Below are positions 17,020 to 25,512 of a stretch of DNA of 49,127 nucleotides, in pieces. How positions within the stretch are numbered: position 1 is the stretch's first letter; every line of letters starts with the position of its first letter. Under the pieces are notes generated by a model. The model searched no databases, was not told the origin of the DNA, and saw only the letters and a list, made by a program, of their open reading frames with translations. The stretch spans positions 1 through 49,127 of the forward strand of contig UQDU01000013.1 of assembly GCA_900539915.1 (NCBI GenBank). Reading direction: 5' to 3'. The DNA is from an uncultured Bacteroidales bacterium. GTDB taxonomy: Bacteria; Bacteroidota; Bacteroidia; Bacteroidales; Muribaculaceae. Both the position numbers and the translations under genes were made by a program.

Positions 17020-18414
17020 ATGAATATCAAGCATATATCATGGATTGTAGCAGCGGCCATAGGCGCATCGGCCATGACAGGCTGCAACATCTACAAGAAA
17101 TTCGAGATGCCTACCGACTCAGCCCTGACATCACAGTATGTCAAAGCCGACTCGGTGACACGTAACCCAGAAGCCTACGGCAACCTGCAGTGGCAGCAGG
17201 TATTTACCGACCCTGTGCTCGCAGGTCTCATACAGCAAGCTCTTGACAACAACACCGACCTCCAGAACGCCAAGCTCAATGTAGAAGCCGCACAGGCGCG
17301 TCTCCAGGGAGCCAAGCTGGCTTACTTCCCCTCTGTAGCCCTCGCACCGCAGGGAGGCAAATCATGGACCAAGCTCCACGGCGGTGACATGAACGGCTCT
17401 GACTGGACCTACAGCATACCCCTCTCAGTCAACTGGGAAGTGGATATCTTCGCACGTCTGCTCAACTCCAAGCGCGGAGCCAAGATGGCCCTGCTCCAGA
17501 GCGAGTCATACCAGCAGGCCGTGCGCAGCCAGATCATAGCATCGGTAGCCGCCATGTACTACACCATCTCCTCGCTTGAGAGCCAACTGGAACTTTCCCG
17601 TAACACCGCCACCCTGTGGGGTGAAAGTGTGGAGGTTATGAAGAACCTCAAGCTGGCCGGCCGTGTCAACGAGGCTGCCGTCGTCCAGTCAACGGCGCAG
17701 TACTACTCCATCCTCGCCAGCATCACCGACATAGAGGTCAATCTGCGCAGTGCCTATAACACACTCTCTCTGCTCCTCAACACGATGCCCCAGAAATGGG
17801 ACATCCCGGCGCAGCACACAGCCCTGATGCCCAACATAGTACGTGAGTCAATCCCGATGGTCGAACTGGCCTCACGCCCCGATGTCAAGGCTTCGGAATA
17901 CGCATTGGCTACAGCCTACTACGCCACCAACTCGGCCCGCTCGGCATTCTATCCGTCGCTCAACATCACCGGCACAGGCGCTTTCACCAACAGCTTCGGC
18001 TCGCTCGTGACCAATCCCGGCGGATGGCTTCTCAACCTCGCCGGACAGCTCGCCGCTCCCCTCTTCTCGCGCGGACAGAACATCGCCAACCTCAAGATTG
18101 CCAAGGCTCAGCAGCAACAGGCTCTCAACAACTTCGAGTACACCCTCATGTCGGCAGCTGCCGAAGTATCCGATGCCATGATGACCTACCAGAAGGCCAC
18201 CGAAAAGCAGGAATACCTCGCCGACCAGACCGACAACTACTCTAAGGCGGTAGAATACAATCAGGAACTCCTCCAGTACGGCACATCGACATACCTCGAA
18301 GTCCTCACAGCTCAGCAGGCACTCCTCTCATCACAGATAGGAGAAATCACATGCCGCCTGACACGCGAGCGTGCCCTGATCAATCTCTACCAGAACCTCG
18401 GCGGAGGCCGCTAA
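17020..18414 (+). CDS. RND efflux outer-membrane channel lipoprotein (OprM/TolC-like)
   Basis: A 464-residue outer-membrane factor of the OprM/NodT type. The lipobox is MTGC (Cys22). Two OEP repeats follow (about 60-240 and 260-460); the LQWQQVFTDPVLAGLIQQALDNNTDLQNAKLNVEAAQARL stretch is the classic start of the first repeat, and GTSTYLEVLTAQQALLSSQ marks the second coiled-coil. As a trimer it forms the tunnel across the outer membrane and periplasm for the pump above. It starts 63 nt after the pump gene. Confidence 0.94.
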   Translation: MNIKHISWIVAAAIGASAMTGCNIYKKFEMPTDSALTSQYVKADSVTRNPEAYGNLQWQQVFTDPVLAGLIQQALDNNTDLQNAKLNVEAAQARLQGAKLAYFPSVALAPQGGKSWTKLHGGDMNGSDWTYSIPLSVNWEVDIFARLLNSKRGAKMALLQSESYQQAVRSQIIASVAAMYYTISSLESQLELSRNTATLWGESVEVMKNLKLAGRVNEAAVVQSTAQYYSILASITDIEVNLRSAYNTLSLLLNTMPQKWDIPAQHTALMPNIVRESIPMVELASRPDVKASEYALATAYYATNSARSAFYPSLNITGTGAFTNSFGSLVTNPGGWLLNLAGQLAAPLFSRGQNIANLKIAKAQQQQALNNFEYTLMSAAAEVSDAMMTYQKATEKQEYLADQTDNYSKAVEYNQELLQYGTSTYLEVLTAQQALLSSQIGEITCRLTRERALINLYQNLGGGR

Positions 18415-18454
18415 TCTGAAATCCTTATATCTATAATCAACTACAATTACCACC

Positions 18455-19255
18455 ATGGGAAAAGGAATAAGCCAGCTGGCTCACATCGACCCCTCGGCCA
18501 AGATAGGCAAGGATGTAATCATACATGCCTTTGCTTATATTGATGCCGACGTGGAAATCGGTGACGGATGCGAAATCATGCCCTACGCATCCATCATCCA
18601 TGACACTCGCATAGGCAAAAACACCAAAATCTACCAGTACGCCGTCATTGGCGCAGACCCTCAGGATTTCCGCTGGAAAGGCGAAAAAGGCCTGTGTGTC
18701 ATAGGCGACAACTGCGTGATACGCGAAAACGTCATCATCAACCGCAGTATCCGCGAAGGTCAGGCCACTACCATAGGCAATGAGGTCTATGTCCTCGCCA
18801 AGAGCCACATCGGCCATGACTCAATCATAAAGGGCAAGACGGTGCTCGGCAACGGCGTTACCATAGCCGGCGATGCCGAAGTAGGCGAATGCACCATCAT
18901 GTCATCGAACACAATGCTCCACGAGCGTTGCAAGATTGGCGACTGGGTGCTCATCAAGGGTGGATGCCGCATCGGCAACAATGTGCCTCCATACACCGTA
19001 TTTGCCCACAATCCGGCTGAATACGATGGCGTCAACGCCGTGGTTATGGCACGTCACGGTTTCAACATGCACCAGATTGATGACATCGCCAAAGCCTACC
19101 GACACGTCTATCAGAGCGGCACATCAATCTTCAATGCCGTGCGCCGCATCGAAAACGACGTTGAGCCCAGCCCCGAACGCGAAAACATACTCAACTTCAT
19201 TGACCGCGTAAACCAGCGCCTCGTCGACCTCAAAGTCGACACACGCGACGACTGA
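18455..19255 (+). CDS. lpxA: Acyl-ACP--UDP-N-acetylglucosamine O-acyltransferase
   Basis: A 266-residue LpxA, the first enzyme of lipid A synthesis, which transfers a 3-hydroxyacyl chain from ACP to UDP-GlcNAc. The N-terminal two thirds are left-handed beta-helix hexapeptide repeats (AHIDPSAKIGKDVIIHAFAYIDADVEIG and on), with the catalytic His region in AKSHIGHDS (about 115-123). The C-terminal helical domain has RHGFNMHQIDDIAKAYRHVY, specific for LpxA. It follows the efflux channel by 40 nt, so co-transcription with the efflux genes is likely. A strong terminator follows. Confidence 0.95.
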   Translation: MGKGISQLAHIDPSAKIGKDVIIHAFAYIDADVEIGDGCEIMPYASIIHDTRIGKNTKIYQYAVIGADPQDFRWKGEKGLCVIGDNCVIRENVIINRSIREGQATTIGNEVYVLAKSHIGHDSIIKGKTVLGNGVTIAGDAEVGECTIMSSNTMLHERCKIGDWVLIKGGCRIGNNVPPYTVFAHNPAEYDGVNAVVMARHGFNMHQIDDIAKAYRHVYQSGTSIFNAVRRIENDVEPSPERENILNFIDRVNQRLVDLKVDTRDD

Positions 19256-19284
19256 CCGCCGTCATAAGAAGTCCCCCACCAAAA

Positions 19285-19323
19285 AGGCTGCTCCAAAAAT
19301 CCTCCGGGGCAGCCTCTTTTGTT
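19285..19323 (+). terminator. Rho-independent terminator after lpxA
   Basis: AGGCTGCTCC (19285-19294) pairs with GGGGCAGCCT (19306-19315), 10 bp with one G-U pair, followed by CTTTTGTTT. It ends the efflux-lpxA unit. Confidence 0.85.
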
Positions 19324-19377
19324 TCAGCTACCGGCACATCCCTCCGGTCTCCCATCATTTTGGAGGATGCCCTCATT

Positions 19378-19680
19378 GCAGTAGGGACATGCCATGGCAT
19401 GTCTGCTAACGAAGCACCCCTCTTTAGCATAGCTTGAGGCGACATGCCATGGCACAATGTCACTAACTTAAGGAATGCACACATCGTAGTAGGGACATGC
19501 CATGGCATGTCTACTGACGCAACACTCTAATTAGCATGGCTTTAGGCGACATGCCATGGCATGTCCCTACTACATAATAACGCCATTTCAAGCATTAAAG
19601 ACTGCTTAAGTTAGTGACATTGTACCATGGCATGTCCCTACAAAATTAGGACGATTTTTGTGCATTAACGGATGCTTAAG
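19378..19680. repeat. Cluster of palindromic GACATGCCATGGCATGTC repeats
   Basis: This non-coding stretch contains the 18-bp perfect palindrome GACATGCCATGGCATGTC at 19386-19403, 19494-19511 and 19548-19565, plus truncated cores at 19441-19455 and 19624-19635. Two direct units (from 19381 and from about 19489) share GTAGGGACATGCCATGGCATGTCT, then a variable middle, TTAGCAT, AGGCGACATGCCATGGCA. Spacers carry CAAGCATTAA...GACTGCTTAAG and TAACTTAAGGAATGCA arms in both orientations. A homologous piece is at 1-118. Open frames across it (MPWHVPT-type peptides) are translation artefacts of the repeat. Confidence 0.85.
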
Positions 19681-19683
19681 GTG

Positions 19684-21021
19684 CTACTTGATGGAATCAC
19701 TGGCATTGCGGTGTCTCTGCTCTCTGGTGAAGTTTTTCCACTGCCGTTTCCAGTCGCGACGCGCACGTATGGCCGTGATACCGGTGGCGGTTTTCAGGAG
19801 CGACAGCATGCGCTGACCCAGATTCTGCTTGACGACTCCGCGTCCCACAAGTCGTCGGTCCGGCACGAAATCCAGCCTCACACGGTCATGGTCCAGCCTG
19901 TTGACGCGGTCAACGAGCTGCTGTACTGAAGGCTGCAACTCCGGTGCCTCTGCCGGCTCATACATGGCTAAGTGATCCGTGTCAGCCTGTAGTTTCTCCC
20001 ATCTGCGTGCCTCTTTCTCGGTAATGTATTCCTTGTCAATGATGTACACCTCCCCATATGTACTTACAAAAAACGGTTCGTCATAGCGGTTAAATCTGAA
20101 CATCCCGTGTCCGCGGCCGTTGGACTCTATATTGAACGAGTAACCGGTCAAATCCATCGGGGCTATCTCGTCACCGTGGATATTGTCATAGTTAAACCGC
20201 ACGCGGAATTGCTCAAATTCCACATTGCCTTTAAAGAACAGAGACAAATCAGGTACCCATTTGCGGCTTGTGGTATCGGCAAGGACATTTACATCAAGTG
20301 CAATCCGCTCATCCTTTCGCCTCCATATTTCTGTCGGGCTGTATTTACCCCTGACAGTGTCAGAACCGTTGACCACCCGGCAAATCTTTGGCGGCATCTT
20401 GGAGCGCGGCACCACCCCGACCCAGTCGGTCCACGAAAAATGATGGCTGCAACGGTCGCTGACGCTGTCAAGGCCCAGCGAATTAGTAAACCGATAGTAG
20501 GATTTCGATTGCAGCACTCTCGGATTAGACCACCCCTTGACACGTCCTTTGGGATCAGGTGACAGCATGAAATCGACCATCTTCTCTCTGAACAGGAATA
20601 CCGTGTCACTATACGTGGTCAATGTGGAATATTCCCTGACATAAGCCAGCATATGCAGCAGTTTATGTGAGCGTGATTCTATAACCACCTCCGGCAGTGA
20701 CATCGCATTCTCCACCATAAACACTGTGTCACATCCGGCTTTATTGACTATAGACTCCTTATATCCGATATAGCGCACCGTGACAGGGTAATCGCGCGGT
20801 GCAACATACGGCAACCGACCGTCAGACCTGCTGATGCCGGCTACAGCTCCCCTGCGGTCAAAAACCGATGCGCCCGACAATGGCCGTCCCGACACCGAGT
20901 CAACCACCACCGTCTCCCGAGCCATCCCCTCGGCTCCACACAGCAAACAAACCAGCAGACATACGATTTTGCTCTCAGTAGTGCCTACAGCACAGCAGAA
21001 CCTATGCCATCGGTGCAGCAT
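19684..21021 (-). CDS. Envelope protein with carboxypeptidase-like regulatory (beta-sandwich) domain
   Basis: A 445-residue protein from the chosen ATG. After a signal peptide (hydrophobic SKIVCLLVCLLCGAEGMA), residues about 36-105 form a CarboxypepD_reg-like domain: VVVDSVSGRPLSGASVFDRRGAVAGISRSDG and YPVTVRYIGYKES are the standard motif. The rest (about 110-445) is a Bacteroidetes-specific region without known motifs; unlike TonB-dependent receptors it lacks a plug and barrel. The frame has ATGs at 21087 and 21081, but the promoter -7 box at 21105-21098 would leave almost no leader, and the signal peptide fits a start at 21021. Location is likely periplasm or outer membrane; function unknown. 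Confidence 0.75.
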   Translation of the reverse strand: MLHRWHRFCCAVGTTESKIVCLLVCLLCGAEGMARETVVVDSVSGRPLSGASVFDRRGAVAGISRSDGRLPYVAPRDYPVTVRYIGYKESIVNKAGCDTVFMVENAMSLPEVVIESRSHKLLHMLAYVREYSTLTTYSDTVFLFREKMVDFMLSPDPKGRVKGWSNPRVLQSKSYYRFTNSLGLDSVSDRCSHHFSWTDWVGVVPRSKMPPKICRVVNGSDTVRGKYSPTEIWRRKDERIALDVNVLADTTSRKWVPDLSLFFKGNVEFEQFRVRFNYDNIHGDEIAPMDLTGYSFNIESNGRGHGMFRFNRYDEPFFVSTYGEVYIIDKEYITEKEARRWEKLQADTDHLAMYEPAEAPELQPSVQQLVDRVNRLDHDRVRLDFVPDRRLVGRGVVKQNLGQRMLSLLKTATGITAIRARRDWKRQWKNFTREQRHRNASDSIK

Positions 21022-21097
21022 CGTGATGTCATCGTATCCGTGATAACACATTTTATGCAAGAGGGAGGCAAGATTTTCCATCAGCATTCATTTTCCA

Positions 21098-21128
21098 CAA
21101 AAGTAACCATATATCATCGTAAAGCAAA
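21098..21128 (-). promoter_or_regulatory. Promoter of the carboxypeptidase-like-domain gene
   Basis: Minus strand: TTTG (21128-21125), 19 bp, TACTTTTG (21105-21098). The predicted transcription start is near 21092, which decides for the ATG at 21021. Confidence 0.6.
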
Positions 21129-21355
21129 CTTACCTTCCCGACCGAACCATGTCGGCTATCAATCCTATTAAATAACAGCGTCCCCGGTTATAAATGTAAC
21201 GACCGACTGTCATGCGACATATAGAATACTATTATACAACAACTTATACCTACAAATACCTTAAAAACGCATCATCAAATACCGTCAATTTTGCCACCAA
21301 TCAACATTACGTCCGGCTTGATTTCCGATTTATTTTTAACTTTTTCTTTGAAAAA
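21129..21355. other. AT-rich intergenic stretch without visible gene
   Basis: The gap between the divergent genes at 21021 and 21491 is about 470 bp. Its middle part is AT-rich and holds no open frame with gene-like features, no tRNA and no clear hairpin; the functional elements I see are at its two ends. Confidence 0.5.
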
Positions 21356-21387
21356 TTTGGTTTATAATATAAACTTGTTTATCTTTG
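21356..21387 (+). promoter_or_regulatory. Promoter of the membrane protein/regulator pair
   Basis: TTTG (21356-21359), 20 bp, TATCTTTG (21380-21387). The spacer is almost completely filled by the first operator-like palindrome. The leader to the ATG at 21491 is about 100 nt and contains the second copy. Confidence 0.7.
21359..21382. promoter_or_regulatory. Operator-like element, copy 1
   Basis: Three half-sites in a row: GGTTTAT, 3 nt, ATAAAC, 2 nt, GTTTAT. The first two form a palindrome and so do the last two. It covers the promoter spacer and touches the -7 box, so a bound protein should block RNA polymerase. The obvious candidate is the winged-helix protein encoded at 22114-22398. Confidence 0.6.
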
Positions 21388-21443
21388 CAGAAAATCAGAA
21401 AGGGCATCATCGCGCGAGTTTGCGCCTTTCTTTTTCAAGCAAT

Positions 21444-21467
21444 GGTTTATAACATAAACCTATTTAT
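21444..21467. promoter_or_regulatory. Operator-like element, copy 2
   Basis: Repeats copy 1 with GGTTTAT, AAC, ATAAACC and then ATTTAT at identical spacing; GGTTTAT/ATAAACC here is a perfect palindrome. It lies in the 5' leader, 85 bp centre-to-centre from copy 1 (about eight helical turns), compatible with looping or cooperative binding. Confidence 0.6.
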
Positions 21468-21490
21468 AACAACTTCTAAATTACCTGACA

Positions 21491-22117
21491 ATGGAAGACA
21501 GAAAACTCACCGAAAAAGAGAGCCTCGAAGTGATAACTTCGATGATTGCCCGAACCAAACAACGTTACATAGGCGATGGCAACATCCTGCTTATGTGGGG
21601 CTACCTCTGCGTGGCCGTAGCTGCTGCAATATGGATTCTCATAGCCAGTACGCACAATGGGGCATGGAACTGGCTATGGTTTCTCATCTGGATTATCGGA
21701 GGTACGGCCACCCCAATAATGGCCAAAAAGCATCAGATCAAAAGTCATGTCAAGACCTATTCCGACAAAGTAACGTCACGCATATGGTCGGTGGTCGGCT
21801 TCAGCTGCATCGCGGCAGTTTTCATCTGCCTTGCATTTCTGCTGCTGGGAGGCAAGGATGCTTGGGCCTCCATGTTTGTGTTTGCCATGGTTATTGTCCC
21901 CTTCGCCGAGATTGCGCAGGGCATAGTCATCGGAGAGAAATCACTGATTGCCGGAGGCGCAGTCGGACTCTTTGCCGGTCTACTTGTAACCTGCTGCATT
22001 GCCGCCGGCGTGCCCTTGTACTTCAACATGATTATACCTCTCTTCATGATCGCTTTCATATGTATGATGGTGATTCCCGGTCATATCCTCAATCATAAAG
22101 CACACAAAGAGATATGA
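21491..22117 (+). CDS. Six-TM membrane protein of unknown function
   Basis: A 208-residue protein. Residues 1-30 are a charged helix (LTEKESLEVITSMIARTKQRY); about six TM segments follow (roughly 32-52, 58-76, 98-121, 125-147, 151-171, 176-199). No transport or catalytic motif is visible. Its stop overlaps the start of the winged-helix regulator gene (ATGA at 22114-22117), so the two are translationally coupled. Similar membrane-protein/regulator pairs occur in Bacteroides genomes; their role is not known to me. It may sense or respond to membrane stress, which is inference only. Confidence 0.75.
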   Translation: MEDRKLTEKESLEVITSMIARTKQRYIGDGNILLMWGYLCVAVAAAIWILIASTHNGAWNWLWFLIWIIGGTATPIMAKKHQIKSHVKTYSDKVTSRIWSVVGFSCIAAVFICLAFLLLGGKDAWASMFVFAMVIVPFAEIAQGIVIGEKSLIAGGAVGLFAGLLVTCCIAAGVPLYFNMIIPLFMIAFICMMVIPGHILNHKAHKEI

Positions 22118-22398
22118 AAGAGCTTGATCCGCTTCTGCACTCGCAACTCCGGCTTGCAGTCATGTCGATTCTGATGACTGTCGAGGAAGCTGATTTCGTA
22201 TATCTCAAAGAGAAAACCGAATCGACAGCCGGAAACCTCAGCGTGCAGCTCGACAAACTTTCCTCTGCCGGATACATCTCCGTTGAAAAAGGATTTGTCG
22301 GCAAGAAAACGCGCACGACATGCCACATCACCGAGCAAGGCCGCAAAGCATTTGAGGAGTACGTCGAGGCACTGAAACACTACATCAATCTGCAATAG
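22114..22398 (+). CDS. Winged-helix transcriptional regulator (HTH_34/MarR-like)
   Basis: A 94-residue single-domain regulator. LDPLLHSQLRLAVMSILMTVEEADFVYLKEKTESTAGNLSVQLDKLSSAGYISVEKGF follows the pattern of PF13601-type winged-helix proteins: helix 1 LRLAVMSIL, recognition helix around TAGNLSVQLDKL, wing VEKGFVGKKTRTTCHIT. A C-terminal helix (GRKAFEEYVEALKHYI) serves dimerisation. It overlaps the membrane gene by 4 nt. As a dimer it would suit the duplicated palindromes upstream, suggesting autoregulation (inference). Confidence 0.88.
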   Translation: MKELDPLLHSQLRLAVMSILMTVEEADFVYLKEKTESTAGNLSVQLDKLSSAGYISVEKGFVGKKTRTTCHITEQGRKAFEEYVEALKHYINLQ

Positions 22399-22421
22399 CA
22401 ACCGCACCCCTAAACCACACA

Positions 22422-22451
22422 TAAGCGTCCGCATACCTCCGCGGACGCTTA
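22422..22451 (+). terminator. Hairpin after the regulator gene
   Basis: TAAGCGTCCGC and GCGGACGCTTA form a perfect 11-bp stem with an 8-nt loop, 24 nt past the stop. No U-run follows, so termination strength is uncertain. Confidence 0.6.
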
Positions 22452-22490
22452 TATGTGCATATCGGGCTACATGACACCGGCACCATGTAT

Positions 22491-22536
22491 AAAAAGGGAG
22501 CTGCGATGCAGCCCTGAACGACTGTATCGCAGCTCC
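22491..22536 (-). terminator. Rho-independent terminator of ppdK
   Basis: Read on the minus strand, GGAGCTGCGAT (22536-22526) pairs with ATCGCAGCTCC (22507-22497) and is followed by CTTTTT. It lies just past the ppdK stop. Confidence 0.85.
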
Positions 22537-22559
22537 TTATGAAATTATATCCGATGCTA

Positions 22560-25274
22560 TCAGGCCTCGAGGGCTGCCTGCGCCGCAGCCACACGGGCGA
22601 TGGGCACGCGATAGGGTGAGCAGCTGACGTAGTTCATGCCGAGTTTGGCGCAGAACTTGACTGACGAAGGTTCGCCGCCGTGCTCGCCGCAGATACCTAC
22701 CTTGAGTTCGGGCTTGGTAGCGCGACCCTTCTCTACACCCATCCTGACAAGCTGGCCTACGCCCTCCTGGTCGAGGACTTCGAAGGGATCGGTCTTGATG
22801 ATGCCGTGTTCCTTGTAGAACTTGAGGAACTTGGGAGCGTCGTCACGAGAGAAGCCGAATGTCATCTGAGTGAGGTCGTTTGTGCCAAACGAGAAGAAGT
22901 CAGCCACAGTGGCGATTTCGTTGGCGGTGAGAGCCGCACGAGGCACTTCTATCATCGTACCAACCTTGTAGGGTACAGATGAGCCGGCTTCTTCAAACAC
23001 CTTGGCTGCTGTAATGTTGATGACATCAGCCTGGTTCTGAATCTCCTTGAGCGAGCCTACCAGAGGTATCATGATTTCGGGATGCACATCGATGCCACGG
23101 GCCTTCACGGCGAGAGCGGCCTCAATGATGGCGCGTGTCTGCATCTCGGTGATTTCGGGGTATGTGATGCCGAGACGGCAACCGCGGTGTCCGAGCATGG
23201 GGTTGAATTCCTCGAGGCTGTCGACCTTGGCCTTTACCTCTTCCAGTGTCAGACCCATCTCGTTGGCGAGTTCCTTCTGTGTGGCAGTCTGGTGGGGCAC
23301 AAATTCATGCAGAGGGGGATCGAGGAGACGGATAGTCACTCCGAAGCCGTCCATAGCCTCAAAGATGCCTTCAAAGTCGCCACGCTGCATAGGCAGCAGT
23401 TTGGCCAAAGCCAGACGGCGTCCCTGCTCGTCAGAAGCAAGAATCATCTCACGCACAGCCTTGATGCGGTCGCCTTCGAAGAACATGTGCTCTGTGCGGC
23501 ACAGACCTATGCCCTGAGCACCGAAGTGGCGTGCCTGTTTAGCATCACGGGGAGTATCTGCATTAGTGCGGACAAGGCACTTTGTAAACTTGTCGGAGAG
23601 GTTCATGATGGCTCCGAAATCGCCGCCGAGTTCAGGTTCGGTAGTGGGCACCTGGCCGTCATATACTTCACCTGTCGAGCCGTTGAGCGAAATCCAGTCG
23701 CCCTCCTTATATGTGATGCCACCCATGACCACGGTCTTGGCCTTGTAGTCAACGCGGATTTCACCGGCACCTGACACGCAGCACTTACCCATACCACGGG
23801 CCACGACTGCTGCATGGCTGGTCATACCGCCTCGCATGGTCAGGATACCCTGAGCCACGGCCATACCGCGAAGGTCCTCGGGCGATGTCTCGATGCGGAC
23901 GAGCACCACCTTCTTCTTTTTCTCCGACCAGGCCTCGGCATCTTCAGCTGAGAACACGATCATACCTGTAGCAGCACCGGGAGAGGCAGGGAGACCCTTG
24001 GCAACGACACGCGCACGCTTGAGAGCGGCCTTGTCAAATACCGGGTGGAGCAACTCGTCGAGCTTCTGAGGCTCCATGCGGAGCACTACGGTCTGCTCGT
24101 CTATGACACCGGCGCGGAGCAGGTCCATGGCAATCTTGACCATGGCAGCACCCGTACGCTTGCCATTACGAGTCTGGAGCATCCAGAGCTTGCCGTCCTG
24201 GATAGTGAACTCCATATCCTGCATATCCTTGTAGTAGCCTTCGAGCTTGTTGGAGATGGCGATGAGCTCGGCTGCGCAGACAGGCATAGACTCCTCAAGC
24301 GAGGGATACTTGCTGGCGCGTTCCTCCTCAGAGATGCCCTGGAGGGCAGCCCAACGGCGTGAGCCTTCCACTGTAATCTGCTGGGGTGTGCGGATACCGG
24401 CCACCACATCCTCGCCCTGGGCGTTGATGAGGTATTCGCCGTTGAATATGTTTTCGCCGGTGGCAGCGTCGCGGCTGAATGCCACGCCGGTGGCTGAGTT
24501 GTCGCCCATGTTACCGTAGACCATCGCCTGTACATTGACGGCAGTACCCCACTCTTCGGGTATCTGGTTCATGCGGCGGTAGATGATGGCGCGTTCGTTC
24601 ATCCAGCTGTCAAACACAGCGCAGATGCCGCCCCAAAGCTGCTCCCAGGCATCATCGGGGAAGTCCTTGCCTGTATGCTCCTTGACAGCGGCCTTGAATA
24701 GCTTCACGAGGGTCTGGAGGTCTTCGACATCAAGTTCGGTATCGAGTTTGACACCTTTCTGCTCCTTGACCTTGTCCATGATTTCCTCAAACGGGTCAAT
24801 ATCTTCCTTGCTCTTGGGCTTCATGCCGAGCACCACATCACCGTACATCTGCACGAAACGGCGGTAGCTGTCCCATGCAAAGCGTGGATTGCCGCTCTTC
24901 TCAGCCAATGAGGCCACTGTGGCATCGTTCATACCGAGATTGAGCACGGTATCCATCATGCCGGGCATCGAAGCGCGTGCGCCCGAGCGGACAGATACAA
25001 GCAGAGGATTGGAGGGGTCGTTGAACTTCTTGCCTGTAAGGCCCTCTACATGGGCTATGGCCTTGTGTACGTCTTCGTCAAGACGCTTGACCACTTCGTC
25101 ACGGCCATATTGTGTGTATTCTGTGCAGACTTCAGTTGTGATTGTAAATCCGGGAGGCACCGGCATGCCGAGAAGGTTCATTTCGGCAAGGTTTGCACCT
25201 TTGCCACCGAGAAGGTTACGCATCGAGGCATCGCCTTCGGCATGTCCGTCACCGAACGTGTAAACTCTTTTCAT
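22560..25274 (-). CDS. ppdK: Pyruvate, phosphate dikinase
   Basis: A 904-residue PPDK interconverting PEP, AMP and PPi with pyruvate, ATP and Pi. Domain order: N-terminal ATP-grasp (GGKGANLAEMNLLGMPVPPGFTI, about 23-45; VSVRSGARASMPGMMDTVLNLG), swivelling phosphohistidine domain (MRGGMTSHAAVVARGMGK, catalytic His about 462), and C-terminal TIM-barrel PEP/pyruvate site (GLCRTEHMFF, SFGTNDLTQMTFG, GICGEHGG with the catalytic Cys just after at SSVKFC). Length is normal. In Bacteroidetes it supports PEP/pyruvate cycling. It has its own promoter, a long leader with a hairpin, and its own terminator. Confidence 0.97.
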   Translation of the reverse strand: MKRVYTFGDGHAEGDASMRNLLGGKGANLAEMNLLGMPVPPGFTITTEVCTEYTQYGRDEVVKRLDEDVHKAIAHVEGLTGKKFNDPSNPLLVSVRSGARASMPGMMDTVLNLGMNDATVASLAEKSGNPRFAWDSYRRFVQMYGDVVLGMKPKSKEDIDPFEEIMDKVKEQKGVKLDTELDVEDLQTLVKLFKAAVKEHTGKDFPDDAWEQLWGGICAVFDSWMNERAIIYRRMNQIPEEWGTAVNVQAMVYGNMGDNSATGVAFSRDAATGENIFNGEYLINAQGEDVVAGIRTPQQITVEGSRRWAALQGISEEERASKYPSLEESMPVCAAELIAISNKLEGYYKDMQDMEFTIQDGKLWMLQTRNGKRTGAAMVKIAMDLLRAGVIDEQTVVLRMEPQKLDELLHPVFDKAALKRARVVAKGLPASPGAATGMIVFSAEDAEAWSEKKKKVVLVRIETSPEDLRGMAVAQGILTMRGGMTSHAAVVARGMGKCCVSGAGEIRVDYKAKTVVMGGITYKEGDWISLNGSTGEVYDGQVPTTEPELGGDFGAIMNLSDKFTKCLVRTNADTPRDAKQARHFGAQGIGLCRTEHMFFEGDRIKAVREMILASDEQGRRLALAKLLPMQRGDFEGIFEAMDGFGVTIRLLDPPLHEFVPHQTATQKELANEMGLTLEEVKAKVDSLEEFNPMLGHRGCRLGITYPEITEMQTRAIIEAALAVKARGIDVHPEIMIPLVGSLKEIQNQADVINITAAKVFEEAGSSVPYKVGTMIEVPRAALTANEIATVADFFSFGTNDLTQMTFGFSRDDAPKFLKFYKEHGIIKTDPFEVLDQEGVGQLVRMGVEKGRATKPELKVGICGEHGGEPSSVKFCAKLGMNYVSCSPYRVPIARVAAAQAALEA

Positions 25275-25390
25275 TTCTAAAGGGTTTTTCTGTAATTAAG
25301 GTTAATGTATTTTAAGAATTGATTAGACTGGGTTAACTGTTTTTATACATTGCGATTCCAAGTCGTGGCTGCAAAAATAAAAATAGAACA

Positions 25391-25420
25391 TCCACAAGGC
25401 TCCGGGGAGCGACTTGTGGA
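25391..25420 (-). promoter_or_regulatory. 5'-terminal hairpin in the ppdK leader
   Basis: TCCACAAG (25391-25398) pairs with CTTGTGGA (25413-25420), extended by GCTCC/GGAGC inside with a 2-nt bulge. The hairpin begins within a few bases of the predicted transcription start (about 25418) and the leader is about 140 nt. It could protect the mRNA 5' end or regulate translation. Confidence 0.55.
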
Positions 25421-25422
25421 TG

Positions 25423-25453
25423 CAAATTTAGTATTTTGTTTTATGCCGACAAA
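25423..25453 (-). promoter_or_regulatory. Promoter of ppdK
   Basis: Minus strand: TTTG (25453-25450), 19 bp, TAAATTTG (25430-25423). Both boxes match the Bacteroidetes consensus. Confidence 0.7.
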
Positions 25454-25512
25454 ATAAACTGCGTTTTATTTTATCAACAAATTTTAAGAATAGCGTCAGA
25501 CAAGTGACTGTT

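Noticed and set aside
19230..19508. Minus-strand frame encoding repeated MPWHVPT-type peptides
   Set aside because: It is a translation of the palindromic repeat and the lpxA terminator, not a gene.
19378..19680. Possible CRISPR array
   Set aside because: The repeated units are irregular, inverted as well as direct, unevenly spaced, and no cas gene is near.
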